Positions 33,220 to 39,385 of a stretch of DNA of 39,385 nt are shown here, piece by piece. The notes under the pieces are model-generated. The model saw only the letters and a list, made by a program, of their open reading frames with translations. It did not search any database and had not been told where the DNA came from. Each line of letters begins with the position of its first letter. The stretch's first letter is position 1. The stretch comes from CAIYPH01 sp043744375 (GTDB lineage Bacteria; Pseudomonadota; Alphaproteobacteria; Acetobacterales; Acetobacteraceae), in contig JAYTUU010000009.1 of NCBI GenBank assembly GCA_043744375.1, positions 1-39,385 on the forward strand, given 5' to 3'. Both the position numbers and the translations under genes were made by a program.

Positions 33220-34209
33220 CTACGACGCCGGGCCGGCCGTTCGCCCCTGAGTGATGCGCGCGAGGGCCTGGCCGAGAATGCCCTTCGGGAGGTAGATGAT
33301 GAAGACGACGAGCAGCACGCCATAGACCAGATTATCCCAGCCGACGGCCGCAGTTCCAAAGGAAATCCGCAAGGTTTCGGCCAGCAGAATGGTGATCAGG
33401 GCGCCCACGGTTGGGCCGAGGCCGACGTAGATTCCGCCCACGACGGCGGCAAATACCATCTGCAATGAAACCGAAATTCCGCTGACCGTGTCAGGGGAGA
33501 TGAACATCTGGTACTGGCAGTAGAGCGCCCCGGCAAAGGCGGTCATGACCGCCGAGAGCAGTGTGATCTTCAGCTTCTCGCGCATCACGTTGACGCCTGC
33601 GGCGGCGGCCGCGTCCTCATCTTCGGAAATGGCCTCGAGCGCATGGCGCATCATGCTGCGCTCGACGAGATGCTTGATCAGCAACCCGGCAGCCCAGACG
33701 GCAAGCGCGATCAGATACCAGGTCTCCTTCTGGACGAATTGCAGCGCGTAGACCGAACTGCCGCCGGGCACGCGCGACGGGGTGTAGCCGAGGGAGCCGC
33801 CGGTGTGGTCGCGGGTTGCGGTGATGACCTGCAGAACGATCGAACTCAGCGCAAGCGTCACGAGGGCGAAGTAGTGCCCGGTGATGCGGAAGCGGAAACA
33901 CGGCACACCGACCGCCAGTGCCAGCCCGGCGGCGCATACCAGCGCGATGGGAATGCCCAGCCAGGGGCTGAGGGAGAAGTGATTCCACAGCAGCGCCGTC
34001 ACGTAGGCGCCGACGCCCATGAAGCCACCATGCCCGAGCGAGACCAGCCCGAACCGACCCATGATCGACCAGGACGTGTAGGCGAACGACCAGATCAGGA
34101 TCATGCAGAGGATATGGAGCGGATACTGCCCGTGATAGACGAAGGGGACGGCCGCCAGCACGGCCAGCGCCACGGCCCAGGCGATACCGCGGTTCATCGT
34201 GCCGCTCAT
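33220..34209 (-). CDS. livM: Branched-chain amino acid-type ABC permease LivM, 329 aa
   Basis: An inner-membrane subunit of a hydrophobic-amino-acid-type importer. It has several hydrophobic segments, the RFGLVSLGHGGFMGVGAYVTALL block, ITGHYFALVTLALSSIVLQ and the C-terminal FAAVVGGIYVGLGPTVGALI typical of LivM. The start at 34209 overlaps the livH stop as ATGA. An earlier start was discarded because it overlaps livH by much more. Such importers also carry aromatic or short organic acids, so the ligand is open. Confidence 0.93.
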   Translation of the reverse strand: MSGTMNRGIAWAVALAVLAAVPFVYHGQYPLHILCMILIWSFAYTSWSIMGRFGLVSLGHGGFMGVGAYVTALLWNHFSLSPWLGIPIALVCAAGLALAVGVPCFRFRITGHYFALVTLALSSIVLQVITATRDHTGGSLGYTPSRVPGGSSVYALQFVQKETWYLIALAVWAAGLLIKHLVERSMMRHALEAISEDEDAAAAAGVNVMREKLKITLLSAVMTAFAGALYCQYQMFISPDTVSGISVSLQMVFAAVVGGIYVGLGPTVGALITILLAETLRISFGTAAVGWDNLVYGVLLVVFIIYLPKGILGQALARITQGRTAGPAS

Positions 34210-35078
34210 GACCGCCTCGAGATCAGCCCTTCGGGCCGTATGAACATCATCACGATGAAGAAGACGAACGCGAACACGTAGCCCCACTCAAGATCGAGAT
34301 AGAGCCCGCCGACAGAAATGATTTCGGCGAAGATGAACGCCGCGATGAAGCCGCCGATCATGTTGCCGAGGCCGCCGAGCACGCAGATCATGAAGGTGAT
34401 CGGCCCGAAGGACAGGCCGACGAACGGGTGGACGTCGTACTGCAGCACCAGCAGACAGGCGGCCAATCCGGCCAGCGCGCCGCCGACGGCGGAGGTGATC
34501 AAGTAGATCCGCCGCGTGTCGACGCCCATCAGCGGCATGATCTGGCGATCCTGGGAAATCGCGCGAATGGCGGTGCCGATATAGGTGCGCGTCAGGAACA
34601 GGTAGACCACGACCATGCCGACCAGGGCGGCACCGAAGGCGAGCAGACGGGCGTAGCTGACGAAGATTTCGGAGATTTCGAGCACCGGCAGGCGCAGGCC
34701 GAGGTTCTTGAACTCCACCCCGAACACCACCGTTGCCAGGCTCTGCAGGAAGAACAGGACGCCGCCGGTCGCCAGCAACTGGTTGATCGGCGCCGCGGAT
34801 AGCAACGGCGAAATCACGACCATATGCAGCAGCACGCCCATCGCGCCGACGCCGGTCATGCTCAGCAATCCCGCGAATACGATCGGGACGCCAAACACGG
34901 TGTGCAAGTAATACATACCATACATGCCGAACATCACGAGTTCGGCGTAGCATATCCACACCACGTCGATGACGCCGAAGATCAGGTTCAGTCCTAGGGC
35001 GAGCAGCGCCAGCACACCGCCGAGCAACAGGCCGTTGATCAGGCCTTCGAGCAGGAAGATGTCGAAAATGGAGTCCAT
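34206..35078 (-). CDS. livH: Branched-chain amino acid-type ABC permease LivH, 290 aa
   Basis: The second permease. LLEGLINGLLLGGVLALLALGLNLIFGVIDVVWICYAELVMFGMYG is the characteristic LivH N-terminus, and FGPITFMICVLGGLGNMIGGFIAAFIFAEI is the conserved C-terminal part. RAISQDRQIMPLMGVDTRRIYLITSAVGGALAGLAACLL is the EAA-like loop and next helix. It lies between livF (11-nt gap) and livM (4-nt overlap), so is co-transcribed. Confidence 0.95.
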   Translation of the reverse strand: MDSIFDIFLLEGLINGLLLGGVLALLALGLNLIFGVIDVVWICYAELVMFGMYGMYYLHTVFGVPIVFAGLLSMTGVGAMGVLLHMVVISPLLSAAPINQLLATGGVLFFLQSLATVVFGVEFKNLGLRLPVLEISEIFVSYARLLAFGAALVGMVVVYLFLTRTYIGTAIRAISQDRQIMPLMGVDTRRIYLITSAVGGALAGLAACLLVLQYDVHPFVGLSFGPITFMICVLGGLGNMIGGFIAAFIFAEIISVGGLYLDLEWGYVFAFVFFIVMMFIRPEGLISRRS

Positions 35079-35089
35079 GATTTTCCTGC

Positions 35090-35794
35090 CTAGACGCCGA
35101 GATAGGCTTTGCGGATCGTCTCGCTCTGCAACAGATCGGCCGCGGCCCCGCTCTGGCGGATGGTGCCGGCTTCGAGCAGATAGGCGCGATCGACGACTTG
35201 CAGCACCTGCTTGACGTTCTGTTCCACGATCAGCACGGTCAGCCCGCTCGCGCGAATGCGCCGGACGAGATCAAAGACCTGCTGCACGATCACCGGTGCC
35301 AGCCCGGCCGAGGGTTCATCCATCAGCAGAATGCGCGGCTCGCTCATCAGCGCCCGCCCGATCGCGCACATCTGCTGCTCGCCGCCCGACATCGTGCCGG
35401 CCAACTGGTTGCGCCGTTCGCGCATGCGCGGGAAGAGGTCGTAGACGAATTCAAGCCGCTCGCGGAATTTCGCGCGCGCCGCCGGCATGAACGCGCCCAT
35501 GCGCAAATTATCCTCGACGCTCATGCGCGCGAATAGCCGCCGGTTCTCCGGCACATGGGCGATGCCCTGCTCGACGATGCGGTGCGCCGCGGTTTGCGCG
35601 AGGTCCTTGCCGTCCCAGTTCACGCTGCCGCTGGTCGGGCGGATCAGGCCGGAGATCACCCGCATCAGCGTGGTCTTGCCCGCGCCGTTCGGGCCGATCA
35701 CGCCGACGGCCTCGCCGGGCTGGACGTCGAGCGAGACGTCGAACAGGGCCGGGAAGCCGGAATAGCCGGCGCTCACTGATTTCAATTCAAGCAT
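35090..35794 (-). CDS. livF: ABC ATPase LivF, 234 aa
   Basis: An ATPase of the importer with Walker A GPNGAGKTT (residues 34-42), signature TMSGGEQQMCAIGRAL and Walker B ILLMDEP followed by SAGLAP, as in LivF. IAHVPENRRLFARMSVEDNL is the LivF-specific Q-loop region. All catalytic motifs are intact. Gap to livG is 21 nt. Confidence 0.96.
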   Translation of the reverse strand: MLELKSVSAGYSGFPALFDVSLDVQPGEAVGVIGPNGAGKTTLMRVISGLIRPTSGSVNWDGKDLAQTAAHRIVEQGIAHVPENRRLFARMSVEDNLRMGAFMPAARAKFRERLEFVYDLFPRMRERRNQLAGTMSGGEQQMCAIGRALMSEPRILLMDEPSAGLAPVIVQQVFDLVRRIRASGLTVLIVEQNVKQVLQVVDRAYLLEAGTIRQSGAAADLLQSETIRKAYLGV

Positions 35795-35815
35795 GCAATT
35801 ACCCCGGCCGCGCGA

Positions 35816-36574
35816 TCAAGTTCGTGAAGCAGCGGACGCCGCGGCATGTGCCGCATCCGCGTCGGTGCCGAGATAGACCTCGATCACCCGGCTGTCCTTG
35901 ACCACATTCTCGGGCAGGCCCTCGGCGATCTTCTCGCCGTGATCCAACACCATCACGCGATCGACCACGCGCATCAGCACGCCCATGATGTGTTCGACCC
36001 AGATGATGGTGATGCCCAGTTCGGCGCGGATGCGCTTCAGCATGTCCGCCGCCTGGTCCATCTCATGTTCGTCCAACCCGCCGAGGCTCTCATCGGCGAG
36101 CAGCAGCTTCGGGCCGGTGGCGATGGCCTTGGCGAGTTCGAGTTTCTTAAGGCCGGCGGCACCGAGGCCATCGACCATCATGCCTTCGGTGACTGGCAAG
36201 CCGACGAGGTCGAGCGCCCGATCGGCGGCCAGCAATGCCTCCGCCCGCGAGCGGCCGCCAGCACCGTAAAATGCCGCGAGCACCACGTTGTCGCGCAACG
36301 ACAGCCGGCGGAAGGGGCGGGGGATCTGGAAGGTTCGCCCCACGCCGCGGTTGATGATCTGGTGCGGCGCCATGCCGGCGACCTCGGTGCCGTCGAAACG
36401 GATCGAGCCGGCATTGGGCACCAGCGTGCCCGAGAGCATGTTGAAGATGGTGCTCTTGCCGGAGCCGTTCGGGCCGATCAGGCCGAGGATCTCGCCCTGA
36501 CCGACCCGGAACGATACCGAGTTCACCGCGGTGAAGCCGCCGAAGCGCTTCGTCAGCCCGGTGACTTCAAGCAT
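35816..36574 (-). CDS. livG: ABC ATPase LivG-like, 252 aa
   Basis: Walker A GPNGSGKST is at residues 34-42. The usual LSGGQ-like signature is replaced by LGAAGLKKLELAKA, and the Walker B region reads LLLADES rather than DEP. VEHIMGVLMRVVDRVMVLDHGEKIAEG is the LivG-type C-terminal part. The altered motif resembles a subgroup of Liv-type ATPases with an A-x-L-K-R-L-E-L-A pattern, so it is probably active, since partner LivF has consensus motifs. It precedes livF and follows the binding-protein gene in the operon. Confidence 0.93.
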   Translation of the reverse strand: MLEVTGLTKRFGGFTAVNSVSFRVGQGEILGLIGPNGSGKSTIFNMLSGTLVPNAGSIRFDGTEVAGMAPHQIINRGVGRTFQIPRPFRRLSLRDNVVLAAFYGAGGRSRAEALLAADRALDLVGLPVTEGMMVDGLGAAGLKKLELAKAIATGPKLLLADESLGGLDEHEMDQAADMLKRIRAELGITIIWVEHIMGVLMRVVDRVMVLDHGEKIAEGLPENVVKDSRVIEVYLGTDADAAHAAASAASRT

Positions 36575-36586
36575 GAAGTGACAGGC

Positions 36587-37894
36587 TCAACGCAGCGCGT
36601 ACGGCGAGCTCGCCGGCAACGGCAGCACCGCGGGCTTGCTCGCCTGCGAGGCCGGCCATACGACGTAGCTCTTGTCGCCCTCGTACTGGATGATCACCGG
36701 GAAGGCACGGGCGTTCTGCCCGGCCATGTCGGACCCTTCGCCTTCGAACTTCACGCCGAAGCTCAGCATGGTGCCGTTGTCGGGGATGTCCACGTCGAGC
36801 GCGGCCTTGCGCAGGGCCTCGGCATCGACGCCGCCATATTGCTTGATGGCGCGCGGCAGCACGTTGTTGAAGAACACATAGGCGTTGCTGGCGCCGAAGC
36901 CGGGATGGCCGGATTTCAATGTTGTCCCCGGGACGGCCTTCTCGTATTCCTCGCCGATATACTTGATCATTGTGCGCAGTTCGGCCGACAGCGGGTCCTG
37001 CTTGGTCAGGAAGATCGAGATCGGGTCGACGTTGAAGACGTAGTCGAAGTCCTTGCCGAAGGTCTCGCGCAGCTTGTCGGGCACGCCGTAGCCGGCGCCG
37101 TGGCCGATCAGCGCCTGGAAGCGCAGCCCGCCTTCGCGCGCCTGGCGCAGGAACAGGGTGATGTCGGGGTTGTAGCCGGTGTGCAGGATCACGTCGGGAC
37201 GGGCGCGCTTCAGCTTGGTCACCAGCGCCGAGAGATCGGGGGCGGTGGCTGAATAGCCTTCCTTCATCACCATGTTCAGGCCGTTCTTCGTCGCCCCGGC
37301 GACGTTGCCGTTCGACACGTCGACGCCGTAGGCGCCGTCCTCATGGATGATGGCGACGCGCAGATCCTTGGGGTCCTTGCCGAATTTCTCTTTGGCGTTG
37401 GCGGCGATGAAATCGGCCGAGGCGACGCCGAACTGGCGGCCGCTGGGTTGCGGGCGGAACACATATTTCATGTGCTTGCCGTCAAGCACCGCGGAGGAGA
37501 TGCATGTGGTGATCCACATGAATTTCTTCATCTGCTCGACGCGGGCCGCCACCGGGACGCATTGCGCGGACGAGAAGAATCCCATCACCACGTCGACTTT
37601 TTCCTGCTCAAGCAGGCGGGTCGCTTCGTTGATCGCGACATCCGGCTTGCTTTGCGCGTCGGCGTAGATCGCCTCGATCCTGTAGCCTTCGATCGGACCC
37701 TTCTTGGCGAAGTAGTCGATCATGATCTTGACGCCGAGCGCGTTCAGGTTCGAGCCACCGCCGGCGAGCGGGCCGGTGTAGTCGAAGACCACGCCGATCT
37801 TGAAGACCTTGTCCTGCGCCCGCGCAACGGGTGCCGCCAGCAGCAATGCCGCCGCCGTTACCGTCGCGCTAAGCAGTTTTGTCCACCGCCGCAT
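36587..37894 (-). CDS. ABC substrate-binding protein, LivK type, 435 aa
   Basis: The periplasmic binding protein of the importer. It has a clear signal peptide (MRRWTKLLSATVTAAALLLAAPVARAQ, cut near residue 26) and the family start FKIGVVFDYTGPLAGGGSNLNALGVKIMIDYF. Conserved QEKVDVVMGFFSSAQCVP (reading LEQEKVDVVMG) and IHEDGAYGVDVSNG blocks follow. It is longer than E. coli LivK and resembles binding proteins for aromatic or amide-type ligands. The gene heads the five-gene operon, with a GGGAGGAT site before the ATG. The ligand is unknown. Confidence 0.9.
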   Translation of the reverse strand: MRRWTKLLSATVTAAALLLAAPVARAQDKVFKIGVVFDYTGPLAGGGSNLNALGVKIMIDYFAKKGPIEGYRIEAIYADAQSKPDVAINEATRLLEQEKVDVVMGFFSSAQCVPVAARVEQMKKFMWITTCISSAVLDGKHMKYVFRPQPSGRQFGVASADFIAANAKEKFGKDPKDLRVAIIHEDGAYGVDVSNGNVAGATKNGLNMVMKEGYSATAPDLSALVTKLKRARPDVILHTGYNPDITLFLRQAREGGLRFQALIGHGAGYGVPDKLRETFGKDFDYVFNVDPISIFLTKQDPLSAELRTMIKYIGEEYEKAVPGTTLKSGHPGFGASNAYVFFNNVLPRAIKQYGGVDAEALRKAALDVDIPDNGTMLSFGVKFEGEGSDMAGQNARAFPVIIQYEGDKSYVVWPASQASKPAVLPLPASSPYALR

Positions 37895-38102
37895 CGTATC
37901 CTCCCCGCATGCCGAACGCCCGCGAACCGGGGCCGGTCGTGTTTATTGTCGCGCAGCACCGATTCCATGATGGCCGCTTCCGTGCATCGTGGTGGACTGC
38001 GCGGGATATTGCAACCCCGCCATGCCCGAAACGCATCTCGGAATGTCCCGCCTCGGGGGGAGTGGTCGCGGCGGACAGATCGGCTATTGTCCGGGCGTAG
38101 AA

Positions 38103-38125
38103 CCGCCGGGCACAAGATCCGGCGG
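38103..38125 (+). promoter_or_regulatory. 7-bp-stem hairpin in the leader of the MaoC pair
   Basis: CCGCCGG (38103-38109) and CCGGCGG (38119-38125) form a perfect stem with a 9-nt loop. It lies 11 nt before the GGAGGA ribosome site of the TTG-started dehydratase gene. The divergent gap 37895-38148 (254 bp) holds no other feature I can support. Confidence 0.35.
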
Positions 38126-38148
38126 GCACCTGGAATCGGAGGACCAAG

Positions 38149-38631
38149 TTGGCAAAAATCACATTCCCCGTCGAAGCGTCGCACATCATGATGTTTGCGC
38201 GTTCCGTCGACGACCCGAACCCCGTCTATCACGACGCCGAGGCGGCCAAGAAGACCGAGGTCGGCGGCATCATCGCGTCGCCTACCTATCCGCAATCCGT
38301 GGCGCAGTTCGACCCCGACTATTTCCTGCGCCCCAAGCACGGGCAGAAATGGTTCGGTTCCGGCAAGACCGCGACCGGGCTTACCGAGAAGCCGGCCTCC
38401 TCGGGCGGGCTGCATGCCGAGCAGCATTTCGAATACCACCGCCCGCTGCGCCCCGGTGACGTTCTCACCGTCGAGACCAGCGCCGGCGATACGTGGGAAA
38501 AGGAAAGCAAGCGCGCGGGCAAGCTGCTCTTTTCGGAGCGCATCACCGAATATCGCGACCAGTCCGGCGCGCTTGTCTGCACCGCCCGCAGCGTCGGTGT
38601 GCGCACCGAGCGCCCCGTGGCCCAGGGCTGA
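38149..38631 (+). CDS. FAS1-like/MaoC-type dehydratase subunit (N-terminal type), 160 aa
   Basis: A hot-dog-fold protein of the MaoC N-terminal (FAS1-like dehydratase) family. KITFPVEASHIMMFARSVDDPNPVYHD is the start, GGIIASPTYPQSVAQFDPDYFLRP the family block, and LHAEQHFEYHRPLRPGDVL the core. It normally pairs with a catalytic MaoC subunit to hydrate 2-enoyl-CoA or to dehydrate 3-hydroxyacyl-CoA. The start is a TTG with GGAGGA 5 nt upstream and no better ATG. Eleven nucleotides separate it from the partner gene. Confidence 0.9.
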   Translation: MAKITFPVEASHIMMFARSVDDPNPVYHDAEAAKKTEVGGIIASPTYPQSVAQFDPDYFLRPKHGQKWFGSGKTATGLTEKPASSGGLHAEQHFEYHRPLRPGDVLTVETSAGDTWEKESKRAGKLLFSERITEYRDQSGALVCTARSVGVRTERPVAQG

Positions 38632-38642
38632 GGAGAACACAC

Positions 38643-39065
38643 ATGGCGCTCAAGAAATCCGCCCTCTCCGTCGGCGCGACCCACAGCGAACGGGTGATCG
38701 ACAACCTCTCGCGGACCCAACTCGTCATGTACGCGGGCACGTCGGGCGACTATAACCCGCTGCATACCGACGATCTCTATACCAAGGAAATCGCCGGCTA
38801 CCCCGGTGTGTTCGCCCACGGCATGCTGACCATGGGGCTGACCGGCAAGATGCTCACCAACTATGTCGGTGATGGCCGGCTGAAGAAATTCGGCGTCCGC
38901 TTCACCAACCAGGTCTGGCCGGGCGACAGCCTCGACTCCAAGGCGACCGTCGCCGCCATCCGCGAGGAGAACGGCGAGTGGGTGGTGGATCTGACGATCT
39001 CCACCACCAACCAGGACGGCAAGGAAGTTGTCAGCGGCACCGCGACGGCGCGCATCGACGCCTGA
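38643..39065 (+). CDS. MaoC-type (R)-specific enoyl-CoA hydratase subunit, 140 aa
   Basis: The catalytic hot-dog subunit. AGTSGDYNPLHTDD (residues 31-44) carries the Asp36/His41 pair of the hydratase-2 motif, and FAHGMLTMG follows as in MaoC proteins. VRFTNQVWPGDSL is the C-terminal strand block. A GAGGAGA lies upstream of the ATG. It probably forms a heterodimer with the preceding protein and may act on the product of the acyl-CoA dehydrogenase encoded 6 kb upstream. Confidence 0.93.
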   Translation: MALKKSALSVGATHSERVIDNLSRTQLVMYAGTSGDYNPLHTDDLYTKEIAGYPGVFAHGMLTMGLTGKMLTNYVGDGRLKKFGVRFTNQVWPGDSLDSKATVAAIREENGEWVVDLTISTTNQDGKEVVSGTATARIDA

Positions 39066-39074
39066 TCGCCGCGT

Positions 39075-39098
39075 CCCCTCCCGCTGGTGCGGGAGGGG
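39075..39098 (+). terminator. GC-rich hairpin after the MaoC gene
   Basis: CCCCTCCCGC (39075-39084), loop TGGT, and GCGGGAGGGG (39089-39098) form a perfect 10-bp stem starting 9 nt after the MaoC stop. No strong T-run follows, so it may be a terminator of modest strength or a copy of a dispersed GC-rich palindrome that is common in alphaproteobacterial genomes. It also lies next to the IS701 remnant. Confidence 0.55.
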
Positions 39099-39104
39099 GT
39101 TCGG

Positions 39105-39338
39105 CTAGGCGGCGGCCATTATTGCGAAGGCGAGCATCACGAGTGAGACGTGGCGATGCCATCCATGCCAGGAGCGGGTCTCGTTGTGGTCGAGTCCCAA
39201 TTCGTTCTTGGCGTCCAGAAACAAGCTCGCCGAGGTTGCTACCCGCTCCTGCGTGAACAACGATCGAATGCGCGCTTTGACGTCACACAGGGACGACGCC
39301 CAAAGCTCCAGCGTCGCCTCGATCGATGCACCCGACAT
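39105..39338 (-). pseudogene. Internally deleted IS701-type transposase ORF, 77 codons
   Basis: The N-terminal 43 residues (SIEATLELWASSL, DVKARIRSLFTQERVA, SASLFLDA) match the start of IS701-family transposases, and the rest (KNELGLDHNETRSW, GWHRHVSLVMLAFAI) matches their C-terminus. The whole catalytic core is missing and the two ends are joined in frame near 39210, where both parents have a similar Leu/Phe-x-Asp/Glu-Ala-Lys stretch. It has lost the DDE residues. It ends early after AIMAAA. A GGGAGG precedes the ATG at 39338. Confidence 0.8.
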
Positions 39339-39385
39339 CCATGACCTCCCGAATCATGGTTGCCCATAGATTCAGAAATCAACAA

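Noticed and set aside
37895..38148. A gene within the 254-bp divergent gap before the MaoC pair.
   Set aside because: No frame has a ribosome site plus recognisable protein, and the open frames there are continuations of shadows.
1..39385. CRISPR arrays, tRNA or rRNA genes and known riboswitches.
   Set aside because: No spaced direct-repeat series, no tRNA-like clover pattern in the gaps, and no recognised riboswitch core were visible by eye in this window.

Overview
The window is a GC-rich chromosomal stretch, most likely from an alphaproteobacterium and probably from the Acetobacteraceae/Rhodospirillales. This is inferred from a GapR (DUF2312) gene next to a DUF1244 gene, a Ttu-type glycerate kinase beside pyruvate kinase, and many catabolic acyl-CoA and ABC-transport genes. 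No rRNA, tRNA or CRISPR array was seen. Remnants of three unrelated insertion sequences lie at the left edge (ISAs1-type), near 19.9 kb (IS5-type) and at the right edge (IS701-type, internally deleted).

Layout. 0-8 kb: crotonase-fold hydratase, a D-galactose/L-arabinose 1-dehydrogenase-like enzyme behind a triple 14-bp repeat, MsrA, a 2-keto-4-pentenoate hydratase-like enzyme, a complete SsuABC/TauABC-type importer, a Trm112-type methyltransferase and an extradiol dioxygenase. 8-12 kb: a TtuC-like dehydrogenase, a selenide water dikinase fused to an FAD oxidoreductase domain, and a DUF1028 protein. 12-17.3 kb: a peptide-type ABC importer (binding protein and two permeases, no ATPase) followed by a GH127/DUF1680 glycosidase. 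17.3-19.8 kb: an MFS transporter and, directly downstream, an AhpD-like gene interrupted by one in-frame TGA. 20-22.8 kb: pyruvate kinase and glycerate 2-kinase. 22.8-30.5 kb: DUF1244, GapR, a membrane-anchored Ala-rich protein, a long-chain acyl-CoA ligase, oligoendopeptidase F, an ABC1/UbiB-type kinase and gamma-glutamyltransferase. 30.6-39 kb: a CaiB/BaiF CoA-transferase, an acyl-CoA dehydrogenase, a five-gene Liv-type ABC importer and two MaoC-type dehydratase subunits, probably a carboxylic-acid uptake and beta-oxidation-like module.

Main discovery. The gene at 17481-18557 (minus strand) would be read as two broken ORFs by standard gene calling. They are in the same frame and are separated only by a TGA at 17841-17843. 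Reading the TGA as selenocysteine gives a 358-residue protein with the motif C236-E-Y-U239-T-V-S-H243, plus E224 twelve residues before C236. This is the spacing of the AhpD active site Glu118/Cys130/Cys133/His137, with Sec replacing the second Cys. A stem-loop with G in its apical loop starts 18 nt after the TGA, in the place expected for a bacterial SECIS, and a selD gene lies about 6 kb away. The gene is therefore a strong selenoprotein candidate. A nonsense mutation remains the alternative until selA/selB/selC and homologues are checked.
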